Below are positions 1-9,742 of a stretch of DNA of 64,000 nt, in pieces. The stretch's first letter is position 1. The number at the start of each line of letters is the position of its first letter. Source of the DNA: Lolium rigidum (Eukaryota > Streptophyta > Magnoliopsida > Poales > Poaceae); NCBI RefSeq assembly GCF_022539505.1, contig NC_061509.1:207042254-207106253 (forward strand), read 5' to 3'. Under the pieces are notes generated by a model. It was given only the letters and a program-made list of their open reading frames with translations, made no database searches and was not told the origin of the DNA. The position numbers and the translations under genes were made by a program.

Positions 1-2619
1 AATGTTGCTTGGCTTCAAGTCACAGTGGACTATTGGTGGCTCACAGTTGTTGTGCAGATAATCTAGTGCATCCGCTATATCAACTGCAATATTCAATCTC
101 TGCGCCAATGTCAAACCTTGCAGTTGATGTGATGCCTGTACATCCAGATTTAACCACCTATCTAGGCTCCCATTAGTCATGAACTCGAACACGATGGCTT
201 TGAAGTCGTTTTGGTTTGAGTCCGAGCTTGAGCAGCAAGTTATAAAACTGTTCAAGTTACGGTGGCGAATCTTACTAAGTGTCTCACACTCAGCCAGAAA
301 GGTTTTTGAGGAACCAGACTGTTGAAGATCAAAAACCTTCACTGCTACTGTCGCCATGATATCTTTGAGCACCAAACCACACTTGTACACTGATCCATAC
401 CTTCCTTTACCAATCAAATTGACACTGGCAAAACCGCTTGTTCCTTGGACCAATTCACCATAAGAGACTCTAGGATAACGGTCACCCATGAGTTGGAACT
501 CTCCATTGGTTGTAGATCGAGCTTTTGATCTCTTTCTCATTGTGAAGAAAAGAAGCATCAAACTCATACACAGAATTATGCCAGCAACAATTGGGGTAAC
601 TACTGTAGTAATGAAATGGTGTTTTCTCGAGCCGTGTCCCATGGATTCTGCAGGGCATGGTGCCAAATGTAGCTCTGAGATACCACCACAAAGCCCTGAA
701 TTACCACCAAACGAAAATCCTGATGCATTACTGAACACGCCATGTGATGGAACTTTGCCATCTAGATGGTTGAATGACAGGTCTAGCCTGTATAATGACT
801 CCATGTTTTCCAAGCTTTCAGGGATATGACCAGAAAGGTTGTTGCGTCCGAGATGTAACTCTTCAATGTCACCCATTAGCCCCAACTCCCGAGGAATCAC
901 ACCTGATAGTGTGTTCTTTGTGAGATTTAGCAACATCAGGCCTTGCATTTTCCTGATAGATGAGGGGATGCTACTATTGAAGGAGTTACGGTCCAACCTG
1001 AGTTCTATCAAGCTTTGGCAGTTGCTGAGTTCATTGGGTAGGGCCCCTGATAAGTTGTTCCTTGATACATATAGGTATGCAAGGTTTGTTAGGCCACCAA
1101 CTTCCGATGGAATAGGACCAACAAAGTAATTGTCAGAAAAATCTAGCAAGATTGACAATGATGATAGGTTAAAGATCTCCTTAGGCAACGGACCTGTGAA
1201 CCTATTGTTTGAAAAGTCTATTGTAGTTATCTCCTGGAATCTCCCTAGGGTTGTTGGAAGAGGCCCATCAAACCTGTTGCCGGTTGCCGGAAGAATTACT
1301 AATCGTGTCAAGTTCCCGATGGAGGATGGAAAAGACCCTGTCAATAGATTATTATCGAAATACAAAGCTTGTAGCAAATTTAGCCTCCCGATGCTGTCGG
1401 GCAAGGCACCAGTAAACCGATTATTGGAGAGGTCCAGTTGATTTAGCCCGACAAGATTGCTTATGCCAGATGGTATATTTCCAGAAATCTGATTGTATCC
1501 AACATCTAGTTCTTTGAGTTGTGCTGATAGGTTGGCAATAGAGCTTGGTAGCACGCCACCTAAATTGTTGAAAAAGAGGTCAAGTGTACCAAGGCTTGTG
1601 CAGTTTGTAAAGAGCGTCATGAACTCCCAGTCCTGAGCAGTAGCTGCCGTTAGCTGATTCATTTCTAGACTGAGATAGTCTAGGCAGAGCAATCCAATCT
1701 CTCGAGGCAATGTACCAGTGAAGTTGTTGGATGACATGTCTAGGCCGGACATCTCAGTTGCATTGGCAAGAGAAGCTGCAGGGGGGCTTCCTGTAAGGTG
1801 GTTCTGTCCCAGTAACAGGTACTGGATATTTGGGAGGCGATCCCCCAAGTTTGAGGGAAGTTCACCATGCAAATCATTCCCCGCCACACTGAAGACGACC
1901 AGAGAGGAAATGTTAAAGAGATTTGCAGGGATGATGCCAGAGAGGTGGTTTTCACCCAGTTGAATCAGGATGAGACTAGTGATTGTGCCGAGGCCCTCAG
2001 GGATGGAACCTTGGAGTTGGTTTGCGCTGAGATCGATATTTTGCAGTGCTGAGAGGTTGGTAAGTGATGGCGGGATGGTTCCAGTGAACTTGTTGTTCCA
2101 TAGGCTTAGGGCCTTGAGATTTGACAATCCTCCAAGCGAAGGTGGGATTTCTCCGGTGAGCTGGTTTGTACCAAGGTAGATGTCTTCAAGACGGGTGCAG
2201 TTCTGCAAGCTGTCGTCTATGTTACCGTGAAGCGAGTTGTTGGACAAGCGAAGAAAACGTAAGCGAGATAAACGACCAATCGATGAAGGTATTTCGCCGT
2301 GCAAATTGTTCAGGCTGAGATCTATAGTGTTCAAGAATGTGAGGTTCCCGATGGAAGGCGTGATTATGCCACCAAGTCCCTCCGAAGTGAGGTTAAGCAC
2401 CGTAACCCTGTGTTTATGCCTAATGCTGCAACTCACACCTGGCCACTGGCAGAATTGAGTACTTGTGTTCCATGCATCTAGGACACCACCCCTCTGGTTG
2501 CTTATGCTTGCCTTGAATGCCAACAAGGCATCCACATCGGTCCAATTGCTGAATGTTCTCGCTGATGCCGACTGGAGCAGTACATACGGCAGAAGAAGCA
2601 ACAGAAGAAGAGGGAACAT
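1..2619 (-). CDS. LRR receptor-like kinase, non-RD type (3' end outside window)
   Basis: The reading frame is open for 873 codons from the ATG at 2619 to the left edge, so the gene is partial. In order I see a hydrophobic signal peptide (residues about 1-22, starting MFPLLLLLLLPYVLLQ), an LRRNT_2 cap with CQWPGVSC (about 29-70), roughly twenty 24-residue LRRs of the LxxNxLxGxIP type (about 75-620), one membrane segment (about 667-692) and a Ser/Thr kinase domain. The glycine loop is GKGRYGSVY (about 735), the ATP lysine is in VAVKVFD, and the catalytic loop reads HCDLKPSN at the edge. Cys in place of Arg before the catalytic Asp makes it a non-RD kinase; in plants these are mostly pattern-recognition receptors such as Xa21, FLS2 and EFR. 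A plasma-membrane receptor with extracellular LRRs is implied; the ligand is unknown. No stop or frameshift is visible in the 2.6 kb. Many grass relatives have an intron in the kinase part; that would lie outside. Confidence 0.95.
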   Translation of the reverse strand, partial: MFPLLLLLLLPYVLLQSASARTFSNWTDVDALLAFKASISNQRGGVLDAWNTSTQFCQWPGVSCSIRHKHRVTVLNLTSEGLGGIITPSIGNLTFLNTIDLSLNNLHGEIPSSIGRLSRLRFLRLSNNSLHGNIDDSLQNCTRLEDIYLGTNQLTGEIPPSLGGLSNLKALSLWNNKFTGTIPPSLTNLSALQNIDLSANQLQGSIPEGLGTITSLILIQLGENHLSGIIPANLFNISSLVVFSVAGNDLHGELPSNLGDRLPNIQYLLLGQNHLTGSPPAASLANATEMSGLDMSSNNFTGTLPREIGLLCLDYLSLEMNQLTAATAQDWEFMTLFTNCTSLGTLDLFFNNLGGVLPSSIANLSAQLKELDVGYNQISGNIPSGISNLVGLNQLDLSNNRFTGALPDSIGRLNLLQALYFDNNLLTGSFPSSIGNLTRLVILPATGNRFDGPLPTTLGRFQEITTIDFSNNRFTGPLPKEIFNLSSLSILLDFSDNYFVGPIPSEVGGLTNLAYLYVSRNNLSGALPNELSNCQSLIELRLDRNSFNSSIPSSIRKMQGLMLLNLTKNTLSGVIPRELGLMGDIEELHLGRNNLSGHIPESLENMESLYRLDLSFNHLDGKVPSHGVFSNASGFSFGGNSGLCGGISELHLAPCPAESMGHGSRKHHFITTVVTPIVAGIILCMSLMLLFFTMRKRSKARSTTNGEFQLMGDRYPRVSYGELVQGTSGFASVNLIGKGRYGSVYKCGLVLKDIMATVAVKVFDLQQSGSSKTFLAECETLSKIRHRNLNSFITCCSSSDSNQNDFKAIVFEFMTNGSLDRWLNLDVQASHQLQGLTLAQRLNIAVDIADALDYLHNNCEPPIVHCDLKPSNI

Positions 2620-2662
2620 CGATCCTACTGGGAAGCAAGTAGAGAGAATAAATGGGTAAGCT

Positions 2663-2669
2663 TTATATC
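2663..2669 (-). promoter_or_regulatory. candidate TATA box of the receptor kinase
   Basis: On the minus strand TATAAAG lies about 45 bases upstream of the ATG at 2619. That would put transcription start about 15 bases before the ATG, a short but possible leader. It is judged from motif and distance only. Confidence 0.4.
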
Positions 2670-3364
2670 ATTCCATACCGAAAGCAATGAACATATTGTA
2701 TATGCTTATTAGTCTTCCAAAGCTTCACTAGTTTACGGAGAAGATATTGAAGTTAGGATGGTGTCTGCTCTGAAGATACAGAATTTCGCAAACTGGCATA
2801 CAAATTAATTAAGCGAGGTATGGATTGGATACCTTTTGTATTTCAGTGCCGCGGACTTGCGAAGAAAAGTTCGCCTTCCTGCGCCTCTCTAATTAGCCTG
2901 ATGCTCTAGTAGTGCACGAAATGAGCGAGGATGCAGTTTCTAGCTTGAGTGAAGGCCTTATAAATGGGCGAGGTCATCAAGGACGGACATGGGAAAGCAA
3001 GAAAGCATCTTCCTGGGCTCCATAGCTAACATGACAAAGCCTTGACTCGCCAGGTCAAGAGGGGCGAGGTGTCATGCCCTTGGCGGTCGAGTCGCCGTGT
3101 GCTAGCAGTGCTGTCTTCATCAGCATAGTAGAGTCACTCTTAGTAGTGGCCAGCAGGGTACAAGTGCTGAGAAAATGTAGTGTGAAATGGTGGTGGGCAC
3201 TGGTCAAGGAGGCGATCGAAAGCTCCCTCACCTAGTGTCACACGGCAAGACCAGGAGGACGCATGCGTCAACAGGTTCTTCTTGCCTACTGTACTACGTA
3301 CTGCAACTTTTCTTATCAACTAGCTAAGACTCCCTACATGTCAAATCAAATATCAGTTGGATCT
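2670..3364. other. intergenic, no gene seen
   Basis: Upstream region of the receptor kinase. No open frame with recognisable protein similarity is seen. It probably holds the distal promoter and then runs into the Copia remnant. Confidence 0.5.
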
Positions 3365-3577
3365 TTGTGAAAACACTAACAAACATATTTTCTCCGATTT
3401 TTCTCCAGAAATTAGGAGCTCTGTCCGTCTATGCACACTGAACTACTGAAGGCGACAGCTGGAGGGGTGGAACTCTCTTCTGTGTATTGTTCTTAGAGTT
3501 CACAGTTATATACTCTTTATATGGGCCTCATGGGCCACACACACACACACACACTGCAGGACACAACCCAACACTCA
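3365..3577 (-). mobile_element. 3' LTR remnant of a minus-strand Copia element
   Basis: This lies just downstream, on the minus strand, of the Copia RNase H fragment. Read on the minus strand it begins TGAGTGTTGGGTTGTG after a purine-rich tract. It has a TATA-like CATATAAAGAG and the short LTR layout of Copia elements. The far boundary is approximate. It contains a CA-repeat microsatellite. Confidence 0.5.
3536..3554. repeat. (CA)n microsatellite
   Basis: About nine uninterrupted CA dinucleotides inside the Copia LTR remnant. Confidence 0.9.
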
Positions 3578-3710
3578 AGAGGGATGATAGATGTGTATCA
3601 TTCCTATCCTTTCACATGCCAGCTTGCTTAGCAATCTTTTCTTTTTTCGATGGTTGATTTTTGTATCGACTCGTTGATCCTTGAATTGTAAACGTTGAAT
3701 ATTCATTTCT

Positions 3711-3972
3711 TTAATAAAAGGCTGTGTGCATCAACCGATGCAGAGGCTGGGGCAAACCCCATTTCGAAAAAAAACATGCCAGATTGCAATCTCTAGTTCC
3801 CAAATCTTTTGTTAGACAATCGGCAACTTGCTGCCCTGAACTAACATGAGTTATCTTGATAATACCAGCATCCAATTTTTCCTTGACGAACCTGTTTATC
3901 TCTACATGATTGGTTCTATCATGTTGAATATGATTATTTGAAATGCAAATGGCAGACTTGATGTCCCGCAAC
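3711..3972 (-). pseudogene. Copia polyprotein fragment, RNase H C-terminus
   Basis: The translation contains the end of the RNase H domain of a Ty1/Copia polyprotein: KSAICISNN (family form DNKSAIxIAxN), QHDRTNHVEIN and QQVADCLTKDL. The catalytic-region motif reads LRDIKSA instead of WCDNKSA. The frame ends at 3711, before the LTR remnant. Upstream, Copia similarity stops at exactly 3972, where a retroposon with 12-bp duplications is inserted, and a few codons resume at 5371. The remaining domains (gag, protease, integrase, RT) are absent. This is a dead fragment. Confidence 0.85.
3961..3972. repeat. left target-site duplication of the retroposon
   Basis: ATGTCCCGCAAC here is repeated exactly at 5371-5382, flanking the insert on both sides. 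Confidence 0.8.
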
Positions 3973-5370
3973 ATCACAGTGGTAAACTGCTTCCTCTCTG
4001 ATCCTTGAGGTTCTGAGTTCAAATCCCCATCTGGCTGTAAAAGGCCACCCTTTTGAAAGATCCGGCCCCCCTTCTCTCTCCCTTACGTCGCCCCACCAGG
4101 CGACCGGGGGGAAACCCTAAATCGAGCGCTGCCGCCTCCTCCCCTCAACCTCCCTCCCCTTCTCGTCGCCCCTGGAGGCGGTGATGGGGGCGGCGGGGAG
4201 CTGCTCTTTGGCCCCCACGCGCGGCTGAAGGGAGGAAGGCGGCCGGGTGATGGGGGATGGCCTTTGCCCGAGGACTCGGTGCTGGTCCTCCTCCCGTCTC
4301 TCCCCTCTCCGGCCCGGCCTCGCCGGCGCCTGGGAGTGGTGGTTGGTGGCCGGGTTGTGCGCCACGAATCGGGCGGATCCCATGGATGCAGGGCGGCGAC
4401 CCTGGGCGCGGGGTGGAGCGTCGCCGACCTGGCGGCGGGTGGCGGCGCCGATGCTGCGTTCTGTGCTCTTCGGCCGTGTGGACGGCGAAGGGGCGGCGGG
4501 CGCATGCCTGGTGCAGAGGTCGCCACGTCGGGCCTCCGGCATCAGATCTGGACACGAGTTCTCCCTCCCTGTGGTGCTCCTCCCATCTCCCTGGCCCCAG
4601 ATCCTCCGGCGGTTTGGTGAGGTTGGTCGGCGGTGGGATCTAAACCGGGGAAACCCTTGGGCTGACGGTGGCGGCCACGAGGTAGATGACGGCTGGCGAC
4701 GGCGCCATGCTCCTTCTTGAAGGCGACATCGAGGTTGTATCCCTCCCTCCCTGCTCTGCTTATCTCGGGTGAAAGCCCAAAACTTCGGTTTGGACGGCGG
4801 CGGCGCTCTGGTGTCGTTCCCTCGATGGAGGCGCTGGTCGGAGATAGCGGATATGGGTGGACGAGCTCGGCGGCGGTTGGTAGGCTTTGTCTGTGCCTGC
4901 TCCTGGCAGCTTGGTCTTGTGTGTTGTGGTGTGGGCTGCGGGTGGCGGTGATGTGCGTGGGTGGCGGCGCGGCGAGTGCTTGGAGTCCCCCTCCCCGGCA
5001 GTGACCTCCGATATCCATGCGTGCTCAGGGAGAGCGGTCTACCTCGGACAGGTCCGACGCCCTTCGATCCGGGGCGAGAAAGCAGGGAGCTTTCTGCGGA
5101 GGTAGAAGCGGATGGTGCTTGGGTGTGTGCTTGGCCTCTGGAGGTTGACTAGAGCGAGAGCTCTCAACGGCGGCCCTCTTCACCAGCTTCGGCGCCTCTT
5201 CAGACGGATCGCAAGGCCGGACAACGGACACGAAGCTCAAGCTGTATTTCTTTTCATTCTTGTATGCTTGTTGTTTTTCGTCTCCTGTTAGCTGTTCTTC
5301 AGCACCTTGTAACAACTTGGCGGCAACGGTCTTATTAATTTAAGGTTGGGCTACGGCCTTCTATTTAAAA
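3973..5370 (+). mobile_element. non-LTR retroposon with tRNA-like head, GC-rich body
   Basis: The 1398-bp insert lies between identical 12-bp copies of ATGTCCCGCAAC, the mark of target-primed reverse transcription. It interrupts a Copia RNase H fragment. Directly after the left duplication there is a tRNA-like head: an A-box-like CACAGTGGTAAACTG (3975-3989) and a B-box-like AGTTCAAATCC (4016-4026), about 30 bases apart. The body is very GC-rich and gives overlapping open frames on both strands, but none resembles a known protein and I read them as composition artefacts. It ends with a short A-rich tail (TTTAAAA). The head and duplications suggest SINE-type mobilisation by a LINE, but 1.4 kb is far longer than ordinary SINEs (usually under 0.5 kb). 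Alternatives are a LINE with a GC-rich 5' region or a chimeric retrocopy. Confidence 0.6.
4016..4026 (+). promoter_or_regulatory. B-box-like Pol III promoter element
   Basis: AGTTCAAATCC fits the tRNA B-box pattern GGTTCRANNCC except at one or two positions. It sits about 30 bases after the A-box-like stretch at the 5' end of the retroposon. Confidence 0.45.
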
Positions 5371-5382
5371 ATGTCCCGCAAC
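5371..5382. repeat. right target-site duplication of the retroposon
   Basis: Exact copy of 3961-3972, directly after the A-rich tail. Confidence 0.8.
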
Positions 5383-5439
5383 GAATTTAGAGGCCCTTGT
5401 TTCGATGCCTTTAACTCGAGTGGGAGGCCTCTTATCCAC

Positions 5440-5800
5440 AATATCCCACTTAAACCTTGAGACTTACATTTTTTTGTTGATGCGGTTCAATTAGGATGGA
5501 ACAAATTCTTCAAACTGGAGATTAACGTCCACGAGAGTGAACTTGACCAGTATGGAGTCGTTAACCATGCGATCTATTGTGTCTGCATGGAGAAAGGTTA
5601 GCCCTTGCCCCTTACGCCCGGTCGATATCTGAACTCTTTAGTGCTCGGCTTATTTTTCATTTTGATTCATATCTTGGATAATTGGATTCATAACCTCCCG
5701 CAGCTCGAGAGGAGATAATTACTGCTCTTTGCATCAACACAGCTTACGTTGCCTACTTCACGGCTTTTTCAACAACAAAGTCATTAGTTCGCCACTTAGC
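5440..5800 (+). pseudogene. decayed partial copy of the ALT thioesterase gene
   Basis: It repeats part of the thioesterase gene at 6343-7418, including intron borders. 5440-5494 matches the end of intron 1 (TTCAATTAG acceptor). 5495-5596 matches exon 2: LDQYGVVNHAIYC is readable. The donor at 5597 and the next acceptor at 5702-5703 are kept, and 5704 to about 5800 resembles exon 3 (AREEIITALCINTA) before similarity fades. Exon 2 has a one-base insertion close to its start, which shifts the frame relative to the intact gene. Exons 1, 4 and 5 are not recognisable nearby. Because intron sequence is retained this is a DNA-level tandem duplicate, not a retrocopy. Confidence 0.8.
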
Positions 5801-6300
5801 ATTCTGTTCAAATAGATTTCTTCTCTCACACAGTCGACATGTATGTTGGTGAGAAAGCGTGAAAGGAAGTGAAGAAGCCTGGTGGAGACCTTGCAACCAG
5901 TGGCGAGGAGGATGCATGACTTGGTCTCTTCTCCAAGGCACCGGATTAGGTGATGGGAAAGCTTGATATTTCTTTTACTTCTTGTTCTCGGCTAGCCGCC
6001 TTTCCCTTGCGTTGATATTGGGTGTTATTGCTTGTGGATTTATAGCTATGTGGGATGTTTTCCTTTTGCTTAGCTGGGATCCCCACGAAATTCTAGACTT
6101 TAGTGTGTAAGCTGGTACACCCCAGCCAACTTGGTGTTGCTTTCTCAAAAAGGGCTTCATAAATCATAAAGCACTGCATTTGTCCATTTTTCTCTAAAAA
6201 TTCTGTGTGCCATTCGGGATTAGTTGATAGAGATGAATTACTCATATGAGCTCACGAAAAGCATACAAACACGGCAAGAATGGAACACGCACGCTCGTAC
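5801..6300. other. intergenic, upstream of the thioesterase gene
   Basis: No gene recognised. It includes the proximal promoter of the thioesterase gene at its right end. Confidence 0.5.
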
Positions 6301-6304
6301 TCTG

Positions 6305-6312
6305 TATATATA
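6305..6312 (+). promoter_or_regulatory. candidate TATA box of the thioesterase gene
   Basis: A TATATATA run lies 31-38 bases before the ATG at 6343. It argues against upstream in-frame ATGs at 6280 and 6322 as the real start. Confidence 0.55.
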
Positions 6313-6342
6313 GGATGGGACATGCGTCGATATCTCCATGAG

Positions 6343-7418
6343 ATGACCACCATGCATCCTCATTTACCGGCCGTGAAGCAACCGGGTGCTGATCTCGCTC
6401 CTACCAGCAAGCGCCCACCACCTTCCCTGCTCCGTGTTCCGGCTAGAGCTTCTTCTTGCTCTAGCAACCTCGCCATACTCTCCGGTCACTCACATCGGTC
6501 CCGCCGCCATGTCAAGACCCTGTGTGCTGCCGCCTCTTCTGCGCGAACCCTCCAAGGCATCTCCAGGAAAAACATCAACCAGGATACAAAACTAAGGTTC
6601 CTCTCCCAATTTGAACCCTTTTTTGAAAGAATTCTTCGGTGGAACACTTAAATTAGACCAATCTCTTATCTCTCCCTATGTTTGTTTTGCGATGCAACTC
6701 AATTAGGACGGACAAATTCTTCGAGCTTGAGATGAGCGTCCGCGAGAGCGAACTTGACAAGTATGGAGTCGTGAATCATGTCATATATTGTGCCTACATT
6801 GATAATGGTCAGGCCTTGCGCCCCAACGCTCGCTCGATACGTCTGCTCTTCAGAGCTAGCTCGGTTTTCCCCCCTTTGATCCATATCTTCGATCTGTAAA
6901 CTTATGCAGCTCGAGAGGAGTTGCTTACGGGTCTTGGCATCAGCACGGCTTCCGTGGTATGCGCCGGCAACGCTATGGCGCTGTCGGAGCTGAACCTCAA
7001 GTACCTCACGCCTCTAAGGGTAAGGGTCAGTGCGCATATATCTATGTACTGTCATAAGTCTCTGAACGGCTCTCAAGGTTTAATCATCGTCGCACGCGCT
7101 CACTACATCTGCATTTTCGTTCAGCGCGGTGCCAAGTTTGTCGTCAGGGTGAGGCTTGTTCAAATCAAGGGCGCGAGGATATTCTTCGAGCAATTAATCG
7201 AAACGCTGCCGGATCGCGAGGTAATATCTGCGTACGTGTGATCTTAGTGTGTGTATGTTGTTGCTTAGAGTATTAATTGGTACATCTTTCTCTTCTAATG
7301 GCAGCTCGTACTGGAAGCGACGGCCACTGCCGTTTGCCTCAACAAGGATCACCGCCCGACTCGGGTCTTCCCGGAGATGTCGTCCAAGCTGCAGCAGTTC
7401 TTCTCATCACAGGATTAA
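6343..7418 (+). CDS. plastid acyl-ACP/acyl-lipid thioesterase, ALT hotdog family (5 exons)
   Basis: My gene model is exons 6343-6596, 6707-6807, 6910-7019, 7125-7220 and 7305-7418, joined at GT/AG borders with consistent phases into 224 residues. Residues 1 to about 85 are rich in Ser, Arg and Ala, as in a chloroplast transit peptide. Residues about 88-205 form a 4HBT-type hotdog domain: FFELEMSVRESELDKYGVVN carries the Asp of the active site (D102) and the Asn after it, and AMALSELNLKYL carries the Glu (E145). The nearest known proteins are Arabidopsis ALT1-4, which release medium-chain and beta-keto fatty acids from acyl-ACP in plastids; products feed methylketone or wax-type metabolites. 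The start at 6343 is preferred because of the TATA run; ATG at 6352 is an alternative. A decayed copy lies 0.5 kb upstream. No inactivating change is seen. Confidence 0.88.
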
Positions 7419-7485
7419 GAGGAAAGAGTTTAATAATATAGAATTAACCTTAATATGATGTGCATGCTTTGCAAATTCTCAGATG

Positions 7486-7491
7486 AATAAA
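7486..7491 (+). terminator. AATAAA polyadenylation signal
   Basis: AATAAA lies 68 bases after the thioesterase stop codon, a normal distance for a short 3' UTR. Confidence 0.5.
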
Positions 7492-7509
7492 ATGTACAGT
7501 TTTTTTTTT

Positions 7510-8870
7510 GAAAATCGTGTCCTCACATGGCATTTTTTTTCGAACCATGCAGAAGACCTGCGATGTATATATTAAGAAGAAGAGAAAGCCCCCAGAAGGA
7601 CTACAGTACAATCATGGTTACAAAATTAAACGTGACCTGACCTGGCCAAAAAAAATACACTAAGCTACAAAACTAGGCAGCGAAAACTACTTCCTACAGA
7701 CTGAAGCGATCTCCTAGCTAATGACGTCCACAACCTTGCTTTAGATTTGATTTGATCAATGATTTGAAGCAAAGGTTTGCAAGCATTGTCGAACACTTGA
7801 TCATTTCTTTCCCTCCAGATCGACCATGAAACAAGGATGACAATATTCAGTTTCTTCTTGTTTGTGTTCTGGATATTTGTCGACGCTTGCTGCCACCAGG
7901 TTTTCAGATTTTGGTGATTGACCGGAACAACCTGCGCAAGATCAGCCCATTTCAGCACCGAACTACAGTCTCCAGATGATGTTGATCACCATTCACCGGC
8001 TCACCGCGCATCCCAAGAATAGGTGTTGAGGATTTTCTTCGGCCACTTTCCAGAAAATACATTTCTCTTTGCGGGGGCAGTCCTCAATTTGCTACTCGAT
8101 TTTCTGTCCAAACTGTTTCTCGGATGAACAACCACACCGCAATGTTGCATCGTAGAGGCGCCCTGATTTAGATGTGAGACAAACTTTGGCCTCCCATGTC
8201 CATGTCCATGTTCATATATCCTCTGAATGTTGGTTTAAGCGGATATCATTTATGTCTTCCCATATTGCCAAAACCTACAGAAAACCTTGGATATTGATCG
8301 CCTTCTTAATGCCATCAATCCATGCGCCGTCAATGACTGCTTCCGCCACAGTTTTGCTTGCCTTAATAAGAGGGTTTATCAACTGATATATGTAAGGAGC
8401 GATGTCTTCTATTGTTTTCCCGATTAGCCAATTGCCACTCCAAAAGAAAAACGTTGGCCTTTTCATATGACGACAGTTGTTGCGGCCTTAAATGTATGCA
8501 TGACTTGTTCCTCCATGGGTGTAGTGAGTGATCACCATGGTTTTAGGTCGCCAGCTTGCAGGTTCTATGACCAGCACACGTGCATGGCAGTGTTCATGAA
8601 ATCCAGGTTTAGAATTCCTAGCCCGTCGTTTGGTTTGGGGTGACATATAGTCTTCCATTAACCAAGCAGTGTCTGCCTTTAACAATATCAGTACCTTTCC
8701 ACATAACCCTCTATGGAACTTGTCAATAGCCTTCAAAACTCTAGGGGAGTGGTATAAGGATATCATTTGAAAGATAACTATGGCGCCCAGTACTAATTGT
8801 ACCAAGAGTAGTCTCAAGCTTTCAGTTAAGATGTGGGTTTTCCGCATATCCAGTATGTTTTCTGATTTTG
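7510..8870 (-). pseudogene. LINE (L1-type) ORF2 3' portion, decayed
   Basis: The minus strand carries broken frames of a plant L1-type LINE. Near 8700-8847 is the RT C-terminal stretch LRLLLVQLVLGAI...YHSPRVLKAIDK. At 7665-7958 is the zinc-binding RT-associated segment with LVSWSIWRERNDQVFD. The frames are interrupted, so no intact ORF2 remains. A T-run at 7533-7541 (A-tail on the minus strand) marks the 3' end, after a tail motif with TTAATATATA and GGTCTTCT. The element is 5'-truncated near 8870. Confidence 0.8.
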
Positions 8871-9310
8871 TCTAATAAGAATTCCACGCGTTATTACACA
8901 TGGCATCTCTGAGGCTCTTTACAATTAAGCATGTCTTGATATTCTTATGTTTAAGTCGACTAGCAATTAGGCATGTGGAATGCTCGTGTTGACTTATATA
9001 AGTACATTACAATCACAAATTTTTCAGATAATACTGAATGCAACATACAACTTGACCCAACCTGGAGGTGGTTTGGTCCAGTTGTTCACACCAGCCTACA
9101 CCTTGGTAGCACCTTCCTTCTTCCTCCGCTTTGATTCCTTTTGATCATATGCGACCATCGTTTTCCCCTTTACCTGATCTGCTCCTGGATTTTGTTTAAT
9201 TCATAACAAGGAGTCCACATAGCTACACAAAAACCATTTTGACGCTTCGATGGGTGGCACTGGCTTGTGATGCACCACCTCATTGTGCAAATGCTAGGTG
9301 CGTCACCAGG
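8871..9310. other. intergenic, no gene seen
   Basis: About 440 bases between the LINE and Gypsy element A. Nothing recognised. Confidence 0.4.
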
Positions 9311-9696
9311 TGATATAGGCATCCCCAATGGGCTTGCCGAAGATGGTACCTGGGGTTTACTGGAGGCTCACGACCCGAAGGATAAGAAGATTCGGAAGCC
9401 CAAGATGCTATTGAGGAAAGCTAGAGTTGTAATAGGAAGCATTATTTGTAATCTTGCGGGATGAGTTAGAAACCCTCCCGGACTCTGTAAACTTGTGTAT
9501 CACGAATCCCTCGGCTCCGCCTCCTATATAAGGGGGAGTCGAGGGACAAAGAAAGGATCGAATCATTGTTTCACGAACCCTAGCTTTTACATCGCCGAGT
9601 ACTTTTCGGCTGAAACCTTCGAGATCTACTTGCCCTCTACATCCAACGAAACCCTAGTCTACTACTTGTAGGCATTGACAAGTTAATACCTTGTCA
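9311..9696 (+). repeat. 5' LTR of Gypsy element A
   Basis: 386 bp, starting TGATATAGGC and ending CCTTGTCA, with a TATA-like CCTATATAAGGGG near 9530. The LTR of element B (48602-48987) has the same length and ends, which fixes the borders. Confidence 0.85.
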
Positions 9697-9698
9697 AT

Positions 9699-9715
9699 TG
9701 GCGCCGTCTGTGGGG
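9699..9715 (+). other. primer-binding site of element A
   Basis: TGGCGCCGTCTGTGGGG starts two bases after the LTR. The first eight bases fit a tRNA 3' end finishing CGGCGCCA; I do not assign the tRNA. Confidence 0.7.
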
Positions 9716-9742
9716 TCTAGAGGCGACAAGGAGCTGATCTCG

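Noticed and set aside
488..2659. Plus-strand open frames opposite the receptor kinase
   Set aside because: They are antisense shadows of a continuous 873-codon kinase frame.
3975..4026. tRNA gene
   Set aside because: A- and B-box-like text only; no acceptor stem or anticodon arm can be folded. Kept as the tRNA-like head of a retroposon.
4083..5315. Many overlapping open frames on both strands in the GC-rich retroposon body
   Set aside because: Frames in almost all phases at once, low-complexity Pro/Arg/Gly text and no recognisable domain.
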